In this document: piece by piece, positions 1 to 6,353 of the stretch
How the letters are laid out: every line of letters begins with the position of its first letter
Numbering within the stretch: position 1 is the stretch's first letter
Assembly: GCF_035486915.1 (NCBI RefSeq)
Contig: NZ_DATHMR010000156.1
Span: 1 to 11,647, forward strand
Direction of reading: 5' to 3'
DNA from: Dyella_B sp035486915
GTDB taxonomy: Bacteria; Pseudomonadota; Gammaproteobacteria; Xanthomonadales; Rhodanobacteraceae
Length of the DNA stretch: 11,647 nt
Made by a program: the position numbers and the translations under genes
The notes under the pieces: model-generated
Databases searched by the model: none
The model's input: the letters and a program-made list of their open reading frames with translations, nothing else
What the model was told of the DNA's origin: nothing

Positions 1-182
1 TTCCCGCGGTGATTGTGCAGGGCCGATATGATGTGGTGTGTCCGATGCGTAGCGCGTGGGATCTGCATCGTGCGTGGCCGGAAGCGGATTTGCGTGTCGT
101 GCAGGATGCAGGGCATTCTGCGTTCGAACCGGGTATTGCACGCGAGTTGATTGAAGCGACGGACAGATTCGCACGACGCTAA
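1..182 (+). CDS. pip: Proline iminopeptidase, C-terminal fragment (5' part outside window)
   Basis: The gene enters from the left edge in frame (first full codon at base 3) and stops with TAA at 180-182, leaving about 59 residues. They contain the end of an alpha/beta-hydrolase fold: 'GRYDVVCP' carries the catalytic acid (Asp), followed by 'SAWDLHRAWPEA', and 'DAGHSAFEPGI' carries the catalytic His. These blocks, their spacing and the closing 'LIEATDRFA' are typical of the S33 proline iminopeptidases of xanthomonads, cytoplasmic enzymes that remove N-terminal proline from peptides. The nucleophilic Ser lies outside the window. The gene converges on upp, with the inverted repeat 192-351 between them. 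Another S33 hydrolase is possible but less likely. Confidence 0.88.
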   Translation, partial: PAVIVQGRYDVVCPMRSAWDLHRAWPEADLRVVQDAGHSAFEPGIARELIEATDRFARR

Positions 183-191
183 TCGGGCCAC

Positions 192-351
192 CCTCACCGT
201 CATTCCAGCGAAGGCCGCAATCCAGTGTCCTTTGGCGTTGAATGGAGCGTAGTGTCACGTCCCTCGCTTTCGCAGCAGACATGCTGGCGATAAGGCGTGT
301 ACTCAGCGATGACGTCACCGGATTGCGGCCTTCGCCGGAATGACGGTGAGG
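192..351. repeat. REPIN-like inverted repeat between convergent genes
   Basis: Two 32-nt arms, 192-223 and 320-351, are reverse complements with a single mismatch (position 207 against 336), separated by 96 nt. Each arm is also a small imperfect palindrome around GCGAAGGC, so the transcript could form either two short hairpins or one long stem. The core GTCATTCC..GCGAAGGC resembles the widespread intergenic REP-type repeats of Xanthomonadales and the dRS3-like repeats of other proteobacteria. Two inverted REPs with a spacer is the layout of a REPIN, normally mobilised in trans by a RAYT transposase; none is in this window. The 96-nt spacer contains the perfect 8-bp palindrome TGACGTCA (310-317) and no ORF. 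Lying between convergent pip and upp, it may act as a bidirectional terminator. Confidence 0.8.
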
Positions 352-382
352 AGAGTCGGAACGCTTTAACGTGTGATATGCC

Positions 383-1027
383 TCAATCCGTTGTGGGCAA
401 CTGTTTGGTGCCAAAGATCTTGTCACCGGCATCGCCAAGGCCCGGCAAAATATAGCCATGCTCATTTAGCCGCTCGTCGATCGACGCAGTATAGATCTCG
501 ACATCCGGATGCGCGGCCTCGATCCGTTTGAGGCCTTCCGGCGCTGCGACAAGAAACAGGCCCTTGATGCGTTTGCAACCCGCGGCCTTGAGCATGTCCA
601 CGGTGGCTACTAACGTGCCCGCAGTAGCCAGCATGGGGTCGACGATCAATGCGATGCGTTCGTCCATACGGCCGGTCAGCTTTTCGTAGTACGTCATCGG
701 TTCGAGCGTTTGTTCATTCCGTTGCAAACCAACGACGCTCACCTTCGCGGCTGGTATCAGTTCAAGCACACCGGGCAACATGCCCAGACCTGCGCGCAGA
801 ATCGGTACGATCGTGATTTTCTTGCCCTTGATCTGCTGCACACGCACCGGTCCCGCCCAGCCTTCGATCTGCGCGTCGACGGTTTCCAGATCCTTAGTCG
901 CTTCGTACGTCAGCAACGATCCCACTTCGGATGCCAGCTCACGAAACTCTTTCGTGCTGATGCCCGTGCGACGCATCAGGCCAAGCTTGTGCTGAATCAG
1001 CGGGTGACGAACTTCGACGATCTTCAT
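383..1027 (-). CDS. upp: Uracil phosphoribosyltransferase
   Basis: The 214-residue product converts uracil and PRPP to UMP in cytoplasmic pyrimidine salvage. Clear family blocks are 'PILRAGLGM' (75-83), the PRPP-binding loop 'DPMLATAGT' (130-138), and the C-terminal uracil-binding block 'GLGDAGDKIFGT' (196-207). Length fits the family (208 in E. coli). The ATG at 1025-1027 gives the expected N terminus, with the 'RHPLIQHKLGLMR' block at residues 7-19. No convincing Shine-Dalgarno precedes it. The PRPP loop reads ATAGT where E. coli has ATGGS, a conservative change. It is transcribed alone: the psiF-like gene upstream ends in its own terminator, and pip converges from the other side. A -10-like TATGCT lies on the minus strand at 1058-1063, without a good -35. 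Confidence 0.97.
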   Translation of the reverse strand: MKIVEVRHPLIQHKLGLMRRTGISTKEFRELASEVGSLLTYEATKDLETVDAQIEGWAGPVRVQQIKGKKITIVPILRAGLGMLPGVLELIPAAKVSVVGLQRNEQTLEPMTYYEKLTGRMDERIALIVDPMLATAGTLVATVDMLKAAGCKRIKGLFLVAAPEGLKRIEAAHPDVEIYTASIDERLNEHGYILPGLGDAGDKIFGTKQLPTTD

Positions 1028-1070
1028 GGGAAGCGCGCTTGGTAGGGAATTCGCGCCAGCATAGCGGCAA

Positions 1071-1102
1071 ATGAAAAGGGCGCCGCCATGCTGGCGACGC
1101 CC
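1071..1102 (-). terminator. Intrinsic terminator of the psiF-like gene
   Basis: On the minus strand the transcript forms GGGCG-T-CGCCA, loop GCA, TGGCG-G-CGCCC (1102-1078): two 5-bp stems separated by one mismatch. TTTT follows directly at 1077-1074. It starts 26 nt after the stop codon of 1128-1469 and just before upp, so it should insulate upp. Confidence 0.8.
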
Positions 1103-1127
1103 TGGAGCCTCAAGCGCGCAGCGAGCC

Positions 1128-1469
1128 TTATGGGCTCTTCATGCACGTGCTGACGGCACTCTTGTAGTCAGCACCCTTCTTGCCCGCGTTAGCGTGGCTG
1201 CAATCGGCCATCTTTTGCTGCGAGGGGGTGAGCTTTTTGCCGCTCGATGAGGCATCAGTCGCGGCGCTATCGGACGTGCCATTCATGCAGTTGCTAACGG
1301 CGGTCTTGTAGTCAGCACCCTTCTTGCCCGCGTTCGCATGGCTGCATTGCCCCAGCTTAGTGGAATGACCCGTGCTGGATGTGCTGCTGCTCTGCGGTGC
1401 GGCGAAGGCGGTGGTGGTGGCGAGGGCCAGAACAGCGCTGGCGACGAACAGGCTAAGGCGCATGGACAT
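1128..1469 (-). CDS. Small secreted protein with two PsiF repeats
   Basis: The 113-residue product starts with a Sec signal peptide: MSMR, a hydrophobic stretch at about 5-22, and a likely cut after AFA (about residue 23). The mature protein has two near-identical PsiF-type repeats: 40-62 and 89-110, both built on 'CSHANAGKKGADYK'. They are 48 residues apart and joined by a Ser/Ala/Thr-rich linker. Each repeat has two Cys 19 residues apart (42/61 and 90/109), suggesting one disulfide per repeat in the periplasm. E. coli PsiF is a phosphate-starvation-induced protein of unknown biochemical role; I see no Pho box here. Start choice: AGGAGG at 1482-1477 lies 7 nt before ATG 1469-1467, favouring it over the in-frame ATG at 1463. 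Monocistronic, with its own terminator. Confidence 0.88.
   Translation of the reverse strand: MSMRLSLFVASAVLALATTTAFAAPQSSSTSSTGHSTKLGQCSHANAGKKGADYKTAVSNCMNGTSDSAATDASSSGKKLTPSQQKMADCSHANAGKKGADYKSAVSTCMKSP
1160..1190. repeat. 31-bp direct repeat, copy 1 (in psiF-like gene)
   Basis: Bases 1160-1190 are identical over 31 nt to 1304-1334, an offset of 144 bp (exactly 48 codons). They encode the core of each PsiF repeat and indicate a recent or gene-converted internal duplication. Confidence 0.9.
1304..1334. repeat. 31-bp direct repeat, copy 2 (in psiF-like gene)
   Basis: Second copy of the exact 31-nt repeat at 1160-1190, coding for the first PsiF repeat of the protein. Recombination between the copies would delete 144 bp in frame, leaving a one-repeat protein. 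Confidence 0.9.
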
Positions 1470-1570
1470 GATGCTTCCTCCTGAAGATATGACCGGTGGT
1501 TACCGGCGGAGCAAGTCTATGCCTACACGATGACTGGGCGGTAGCTGGCCGGCGCCCAATTCGAAAACTT

Positions 1571-1606
1571 ACTTGTGAAATCACGGCCGGATGGCCCGGC
1601 CGTGAT
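1571..1606 (-). terminator. Intrinsic terminator of the aminotransferase gene
   Basis: A perfect 11-bp stem, ATCACGGCCGG (1580-1590) with CCGGCCGTGAT (1596-1606), encloses a 5-nt loop. On the minus strand it starts 13 nt after the aminotransferase stop codon and is followed by TT at 1579-1578 and then a mixed T-containing stretch. The stem is strong but the U-tract is short, so termination may be partial or Rho-assisted. It also marks the upstream limit of the psiF-like promoter region (1470-1570). Confidence 0.7.
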
Positions 1607-1619
1607 GGGTTATAGCGAC

Positions 1620-3116
1620 TCAGGCTGCCCGGGCTTCGCTTTTGCGGGGGCCTTCGAGCAGGGCGTGGCGCACATGGGCGATCACCATATCCACTTCCTT
1701 GCTGGTGATATTGAAGTGCGGCGTGAAACGCAACGAATTAGCGCCGCCGTGAATCACTCCGATGCCGCGTTCGCGCAGATACTCTTCGGTGGAACCCGCA
1801 CCGTAGCACTTGAACTGCGGAGCCAGCTCGCACGAGAACAGCAGGCCCGTGCCTTGCACCTTGGTGATCAGGCCGCCCAGTTCGTCTTTCAGCGTATTGA
1901 GCTTGTCGACGAATTCCTTGCCACGGGTGCGAATGTTGGCGCGCACGTCGTCGGTCAGCTGATCGAGCGTGGCCAGCGCGACATCCAATGCACGCGGGTT
2001 CGACGTCATCGTATTGCCGTAGATGCCCTTGCGATACAGCGATGCCGTGCGCTCGGTCACCGCCAGCACGGACAGCGGATACTGACCGGCGTTGAGCGCC
2101 TTGGAATAGGTTTCCATATCCGGCGGCGCGAGCTTTTCGAAACCGGGATAATCGATGATCGACAACACGCCATGCGCACGCAAACCTGCCTGGATGGAAT
2201 CGATCAGCAGTACCGAACCGTGCGATTCGGTGAGCTGACGTGCGGCCTGGTAGAACGCCGGCGTCACGGCGCGGCCGGGATCGCCTTCGCCCATCACCGG
2301 TTCGAGGAACAACGCTTCGATAAACCAGCCATGCCTGTCGGCATCGGCGAACACCGCTTCCAGCTGCTGAACGTCATACGGCGCAACCGTCAGTAGCGTG
2401 TCTTCATGACGATAGCTAGCCAGATGCTGCTGATAGGTGCGGCGCGACGAATCGGAATAGAGCGCAGGTTTATCGGTACGGCCATGGAAGGCGCCTTTCA
2501 CGGCGACACGCTTGATCGTGCGACCGGCATAACGGCCGCCCGCATCCGTCATGACCTTTGCATTGACGTCGGCGATGCGGCAAGCCAGACCCACCGCTTC
2601 CGAGCCGGAATTCAGGCACAGATAACGCACATACGGATTGCTTCCGCGGTGACGGCCCAGCTCGCGATTGAGCGCTTGCGTGAAACGCATCTGCGACACG
2701 CTCGGCGTCATCACGTTGGCCATCACCTGCGGACGCGCCAGTGCGGCGTCGATCGCTTCGTTGTTGTGACCAAAACCCAACATGCCGTAGCCGCCGTTGT
2801 CGTGCACGACCGAGCCTTTCAGCGTGACAACCCACGGCCCGCGCGCAGCGGCAGGCAGGTACGGATTGATCGCATCGTCTGGATAGAAATTGACGAAACC
2901 TTCCAGCACGTGCGTCAACTGTTCCGATTCGTCGAGCTTCAGGAAATCGCCGAACTCGGCGCGCAGTTCATGGTGGCGCGCAACCGCTTCGGCAATCGCC
3001 TTGACGAGCTGAGGGTCAACAGCGGCCATACGCTCGATGGTGGCGTCGTCGAGGCCGGTGGTCCGCGGCTTGCCGCCAAATTCGCGCAAATCGCGCAGCT
3101 GATCGATCACACCCAT
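1620..3116 (-). CDS. Class III (fold type I) PLP-dependent aminotransferase, substrate unassigned
   Basis: The 498-residue cytoplasmic enzyme has class III aminotransferase landmarks: 'NSGSEAVGLA' (169-178, PLP phosphate cup), 'FHGRT' (210-214), 'LEPVMGEGDP' (271-280), 'LLIDSIQAG' with Asp306 expected to pair with the pyridine nitrogen of PLP, and 'YSKALNAGQYPLS' with Lys339 as the Schiff-base lysine. 'GNTMTSNP' (367-374) is the counterpart of the phosphate-binding loop from the second subunit. The Lys region resembles ornithine aminotransferases (GKALSGG.YPVS), but the usual DEVQTGxGRTG block is DSIQAGLRAHG, and about 90 residues precede the standard core, making it longer than typical 400-460 residue members. 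The substrate cannot be read from sequence. GAGGAG at 3129-3124 sits 7 nt before the ATG. It is single, with its own terminator, divergent from the ABC cassette. Confidence 0.9.
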   Translation of the reverse strand: MGVIDQLRDLREFGGKPRTTGLDDATIERMAAVDPQLVKAIAEAVARHHELRAEFGDFLKLDESEQLTHVLEGFVNFYPDDAINPYLPAAARGPWVVTLKGSVVHDNGGYGMLGFGHNNEAIDAALARPQVMANVMTPSVSQMRFTQALNRELGRHRGSNPYVRYLCLNSGSEAVGLACRIADVNAKVMTDAGGRYAGRTIKRVAVKGAFHGRTDKPALYSDSSRRTYQQHLASYRHEDTLLTVAPYDVQQLEAVFADADRHGWFIEALFLEPVMGEGDPGRAVTPAFYQAARQLTESHGSVLLIDSIQAGLRAHGVLSIIDYPGFEKLAPPDMETYSKALNAGQYPLSVLAVTERTASLYRKGIYGNTMTSNPRALDVALATLDQLTDDVRANIRTRGKEFVDKLNTLKDELGGLITKVQGTGLLFSCELAPQFKCYGAGSTEEYLRERGIGVIHGGANSLRFTPHFNITSKEVDMVIAHVRHALLEGPRKSEARAA

Positions 3117-3387
3117 GACTACTCTCCTCGAATCTTGTCAGCGCCTCGCACCCAGCGCAAAGCAGGCCGACAGATGTGTTGCGTGCGGGAAGGGCATCTA
3201 GAGGCCCGCGGGCTGCGCCCGTTCGCACTCGCCGCGTGTGGGGAAACCGCTGGCGTCGCCTATCAGGATAACCTGCGGGCAGGGGTCGCCGGTACCCCCG
3301 GATGACGCCTGTCATGCGCGATGCCTGACGAGGGCGACTGGGGACAAGCCCTTGTATTGCCTACGCTGCAATGCAAGGAGGACCACC
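3117..3387. other. Divergent intergenic region upstream of aminotransferase and ABC cassette
   Basis: These 271 bp separate two divergent genes and should hold both promoters, but I see no convincing -35/-10 pair for either. Visible structure: a 10-bp palindrome GCCCGCGGGC (3204-3213); two overlapping, mutually exclusive stems, CCTG/CAGG (3272-3275 with 3280-3283) and GGGGT/ACCCC (3282-3286 with 3294-3298), without U-tracts; and the operator-like dyad at 3302-3315. The reading frame of the ATPase stays open back to 3238, but that stretch has no ABC-like content. Confidence 0.5.
3301..3315. promoter_or_regulatory. Operator-like dyad, copy 1 (upstream of ABC ATPase gene)
   Basis: ATGAC-GCCT-GTCAT (3302-3315) is a perfect 5-4-5 inverted repeat. 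Including G3301, the string GATGACGCCTGTCA recurs with one substitution at 5108-5121, before the kinase gene. Two near-identical dyads, both in non-coding DNA of the same cassette that encodes a LuxR/NarL-type regulator, suggest the binding site of that regulator. The match is seen directly; the binder is inferred. The dyad centre lies about 80 bp before the ATPase start codon. Confidence 0.6.
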
Positions 3388-4305
3388 ATGAACCCTGCAT
3401 CTGACGTCGTTGCCCGTTTGTCCGGCGCCGTAAAGCGTTACGGCTCCCTTACCGCTCTGGATGGTGTGGATCTTGTGCTGCGCCGCGGCGAACTCTTGGC
3501 CGTGCTGGGCCCCAATGGGGCGGGCAAAAGCACCAGCATCAGCCTGCTGTTGGGCCTTATCCGGCCCGACGGCGGCCGGGCCGAATTGTTCGGCATGGAC
3601 CCGCAGCAGATCGATGCGCGCCGTCGCATCGGCGTGATGCTGCAGTCGGCCATGCTTCCCCTGACACTGCGTGTGGGCGAGCTGCTGCGTCTGGTCTCCA
3701 GCTACTACCCCGATCCACGTCCCTTGGACGAAAGCGCTGCACTGGCCGGCATCGGCGATCTGTTGCGGCGCCCTTACGGCAAGCTTTCAGGTGGCCAGCA
3801 GCGCCGCGTGCAATTCGCACTCGCGTTGTGCGGCCGGCCGGAGTTGGTGTTTCTGGATGAACCGACCGTCGGCATGGATATCGATAGCCGCCGCAAACTG
3901 TGGGCCGCCATGCGCGCGCTCGTCGCCGACGGTTGCTCGGTCGTATTGACCACGCATTATCTGGAAGAAGCCGAAGCACTCGCACAACGCGTCGTGGTGA
4001 TGGGTAAAGGCCGCGTGCTGACGGAAGGCAGTGTCGACGCGTTGCGTTCGCATGTTCCGCTGACACGCATTCGTTGCGTGACCGATCTGGATGCAGACGT
4101 CATCGCGCAATGGCCGCAGGTGGCATCGGCCGAACGCGACGGAACGCGCATGCATGTGAGCACCAGCGCCGCAGAGAACGTCTTGCGACGCATGCTGGAC
4201 GCGGACACGTCGCTCAGCGAACTGGAGGTGCAGCGTGCTGGACTTGCCGATGCATTCACCGAACTGACCCGCGAAGACAATCTGATCGAACAGGAGGCCG
4301 CGTGA
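3388..4305 (+). CDS. ABC transporter ATP-binding subunit (ABC-2 exporter type)
   Basis: The 305-residue soluble ATPase has every expected element: Walker A 'GPNGAGKST' (41-49), Q-loop Gln86, signature 'LSGGQ' (133-137), Walker B 'LVFLDEP' with catalytic Glu158, and H-loop His190 in 'LTTHYLEEAE'. The stretch after about 225 is a C-terminal extension typical of DrrA/CcmA-like exporter ATPases. AAGGAGG at 3375-3381, 6 nt before ATG 3388, fixes the start; the frame is open further upstream, but that part lacks ABC sequence. The stop overlaps the permease start by one base (TGATG), implying coupled translation and a 1:1 complex. The cargo is unknown; relatives linked to DesK/DesR-type pairs export antibiotics or membrane-active lipids and peptides. 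Confidence 0.95.
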   Translation: MNPASDVVARLSGAVKRYGSLTALDGVDLVLRRGELLAVLGPNGAGKSTSISLLLGLIRPDGGRAELFGMDPQQIDARRRIGVMLQSAMLPLTLRVGELLRLVSSYYPDPRPLDESAALAGIGDLLRRPYGKLSGGQQRRVQFALALCGRPELVFLDEPTVGMDIDSRRKLWAAMRALVADGCSVVLTTHYLEEAEALAQRVVVMGKGRVLTEGSVDALRSHVPLTRIRCVTDLDADVIAQWPQVASAERDGTRMHVSTSAAENVLRRMLDADTSLSELEVQRAGLADAFTELTREDNLIEQEAA

Positions 4306-5102
4306 TGAACGCCGTATCGATTCCTGCAACACCCAGCGTCACCGCGCCCAAAGTCATGAGCACGCGCCGCGTGTTGGGTGCTTATCTCGCGGAAGCGCGC
4401 AGCGAATGTCTGCGTTATCTGCGCAACCCTGGCTTCATGTTGCCGATCATGCTGTTCCCGACGATGTTCTATTTGTTGTTCGGCATCGTCATGGCAACGC
4501 ACGAAGGACCGGATGTTGCGCGCTACCTCCTTGCCAGTTATGGCGTGTTCGGCGTGATGAGTCCGGGCCTGTTTGGCTTCGGCATATCGCTCGCACTGGA
4601 GCGCGACGGCGGCCTCCTCACTTACAAACGTGCATTGCCGATGCCACCGGGAGCTTATCTGCTGGGCAAGATGCTGATGGCGATGCTCGCTGCTGCTGTG
4701 GTCATTGTGTTGTTACTCCTTATGAGTGTGACGATGGCGCACGTATCGCTTACAGGAATGCAAGCAGGAATGCTGTTGCTGACGGGTGTGCTGGGCGTGC
4801 TGCCGTTCTGTGCGCTGGGCATGCTGGTGGGCACGCTCATCAAAGGCCAGGGCGCGCCTGGTTTGCTCAACCTGGTCTATCTGCCGATGTCGTTCCTGTC
4901 AGGTCTGTGGGTGCCGATGAATGAGTTGCCCAGCGTACTGCAGCAGATCGCGCCGATCTGGCCCAGCTATCACCTGCACCGCGTCGCTTTAGCGGCGCTG
5001 GATATGGGTCCAGGCCCCGTCATGGGCGACATCGTCGTGCTGATTGGTTTCGCTCTCGTGTGCTTTTTCATCGCAGCGCGTCGCCTGCGCCGTGTAGGTT
5101 GA
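4305..5102 (+). CDS. ABC-2 type transporter permease
   Basis: The 265-residue integral membrane protein has about six hydrophobic segments: near 45-65, 75-100, 122-147, 152-175, 183-205 and 236-257. The N-terminal about 40 residues are cytoplasmic. This is the ABC-2 permease layout; 'LPMSFLSGLWVPMNELP' (about residues 195-211) between the fifth and sixth segments is a typical ABC-2 block, as is 'P.YHLHRVAL' further on. The start ATG at 4305-4307 overlaps the ATPase stop TGA, and AGGAGG at 4292-4297 lies 7 nt before it. It should form a homodimeric channel with two copies of the upstream ATPase. A 42-nt gap containing the second operator-like dyad separates it from the kinase gene. Substrate unknown. 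Confidence 0.93.
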   Translation: MNAVSIPATPSVTAPKVMSTRRVLGAYLAEARSECLRYLRNPGFMLPIMLFPTMFYLLFGIVMATHEGPDVARYLLASYGVFGVMSPGLFGFGISLALERDGGLLTYKRALPMPPGAYLLGKMLMAMLAAAVVIVLLLLMSVTMAHVSLTGMQAGMLLLTGVLGVLPFCALGMLVGTLIKGQGAPGLLNLVYLPMSFLSGLWVPMNELPSVLQQIAPIWPSYHLHRVALAALDMGPGPVMGDIVVLIGFALVCFFIAARRLRRVG

Positions 5103-5107
5103 CGTAG

Positions 5108-5121
5108 GATGACGTCTGTCA
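5108..5121. promoter_or_regulatory. Operator-like dyad, copy 2 (between permease and kinase genes)
   Basis: GATGACGTCTGTCA matches 3301-3314 at 13 of 14 positions and keeps the core TGAC-N4-GTCA. It lies in the 42-nt gap between permease and kinase, 23 nt before the kinase ATG. This suggests either an internal promoter for the kinase-regulator pair or a second binding site for autoregulation. No convincing -10 is visible; TTCTAA at 5136-5141 is the nearest candidate. Confidence 0.5.
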
Positions 5122-5144
5122 GGATCCGGTGGGGTTTCTAAACC

Positions 5145-6353
5145 ATGTCTTTCTCGCTACCCGTGCCCGCGTGGCTGAAGCCGACACCGGATTCGGAGGC
5201 GGCCGAGAATATTCGCAAGGGAGCCAATCCCTGGACCGATGCCATTCACTTGTTGTGGTCGGTGTGGATTTTTTTTGATCCGCTGTTCGACAAAGGGTTC
5301 ACGCAGAAGTGGTTCGTCACCGTTGGGATTTCGTATCCCTTCTTTCTGCTTTTTTATGCGCTATGCATCATTCGGCCGCAGAGGTCCGTTCACCTCTATG
5401 CATGGTGTATCACGCTGCTTGGCTTCCTGATCATGCCGTTCAATAGCGGCGCCGGTTGCTGTTACTTCATATTCGGCACCGTCATGGTTCGCGCCTGTAC
5501 GCGAGGTTGGCGATTCTATTTGGCGAACGTGATCGCAATGAGCGCGATCTTTGCGGTGTCTGCGACGGCGAACCGGCTCCCTTGGCAGCTGACCTTTTAC
5601 ATAGTGGTGATGGTTGCCATCATTAATGGCGTGATTACCGTTGGTATCAATAGTTCCAAGAAAAACGCTGCCCTTAAATTATCGCAAGACGAGGTGAGGC
5701 GCCTCGCGGCCACCGCCGAGCGCGAGCGCATCGGCCGCGACCTGCACGATCTTCTCGGTCACACACTCTCGTTGATTACGCTCAAGCTCGAATTGTCACG
5801 CAAGTTATTCGATCGTGATTCTGAAAGTGCGCTTCGCGAACTCACCGAGGCCGAAGGCGTCGCGCGTCACGCGCTGGCTGAAGTTCGTTCGGCGGTTACC
5901 GGCATTCGCGCCACGGATCTGGCCGCGGAATTGGCATCGGCACGTCTGCTGCTGGAATCGTCTGCGGTGCATCTGGATTACGGTGCGTTGCCGATGTCGT
6001 TGCCTGTGGATATCGAGCGCGGTCTGGCACTCGTCATCCGCGAGGCTATGACGAATATCCATCGCCACGCAGGTGCCACACAGGCATCTGTACGATTCGA
6101 ATCGACACCGGAAAAGCTCACTATGCAAATTTGCGACAACGGACGCGGTGGACAAAGCGCGGAAGGAAACGGCATCAGTGGGATGCGCGAGCGCATCGGC
6201 GTGCTGGGTGGAGCGCTTTCCATTGAATCGCCACCTAAGCGCGGAACCAAACTCACCGTTTGCGTTCCGCTTGGATCAAAACGTCGACTGCAACCGGATG
6301 TCACTGCGCCAGCGGACGCGACGCCGGATGATCTCGCACGGGGTGCCGCATGA
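5145..6353 (+). CDS. DesK-type membrane sensor histidine kinase (HisKA_3/HATPase)
   Basis: The 402-residue protein has a cytoplasmic N terminus of about 30 residues, then some five or six hydrophobic segments between about 32 and 168, and almost no periplasmic domain, as in membrane-sensing DesK-like kinases. The dimerisation/phosphoacceptor block 'ERERIGRDLHDLLGH' (192-206) puts the phosphorylated His at 201. The ATP-binding domain shows the N box 'REAMTNIHRHAGA' (299-311, Asn304), 'DNGRGG' (331-336) and 'GNGISGMRERI' (341-351). A polar tail of about 25 residues follows. It should phosphorylate the downstream regulator, whose ATG overlaps its stop (ATGA). An 8-T run lies at 5269-5276. The start ATG lacks a strong Shine-Dalgarno; GGTGGGG (5128-5134) is a possible substitute. 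Confidence 0.93.
   Translation: MSFSLPVPAWLKPTPDSEAAENIRKGANPWTDAIHLLWSVWIFFDPLFDKGFTQKWFVTVGISYPFFLLFYALCIIRPQRSVHLYAWCITLLGFLIMPFNSGAGCCYFIFGTVMVRACTRGWRFYLANVIAMSAIFAVSATANRLPWQLTFYIVVMVAIINGVITVGINSSKKNAALKLSQDEVRRLAATAERERIGRDLHDLLGHTLSLITLKLELSRKLFDRDSESALRELTEAEGVARHALAEVRSAVTGIRATDLAAELASARLLLESSAVHLDYGALPMSLPVDIERGLALVIREAMTNIHRHAGATQASVRFESTPEKLTMQICDNGRGGQSAEGNGISGMRERIGVLGGALSIESPPKRGTKLTVCVPLGSKRRLQPDVTAPADATPDDLARGAA

Noticed and set aside
308..317. Third copy of the GATGACG operator in the pip-upp repeat (GATGACGTCA)
   Set aside because: Only the first 9 bases match and the right half-site differs. It is explained by the TGACGTCA palindrome of the repeat spacer.
1575..3305. 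Two long plus-strand open frames (1575-2396 and 2406-3305) opposite the aminotransferase
   Set aside because: They lie antisense to a gene with clear catalytic motifs. Their translations are His/Arg/Gln-rich with no recognisable domain, as expected for shadows of a GC-rich coding strand.
3309..3330. Pho box (CTGTCAT half-site at 3309-3315)
   Set aside because: A Pho box needs direct repeats about 11 nt apart. The next similar string, CCTGACG (3324-3330), is 15 nt away and weak. The inverted symmetry and second copy at 5108 fit an unrelated dyad better.
3238..3387. N-terminal extension of the ABC ATPase to an upstream start at 3238
   Set aside because: The added 50 residues have no ABC character, overlap the operator-like dyad, and ATG 3388 has a strong Shine-Dalgarno (AAGGAGG).
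4074..4304. Upstream start for the permease inside the ATPase gene
   Set aside because: It would overlap 77 codons of the ATPase with an Arg-rich, non-membrane extension. ATG 4305 has AGGAGG and the common TGATG coupling.
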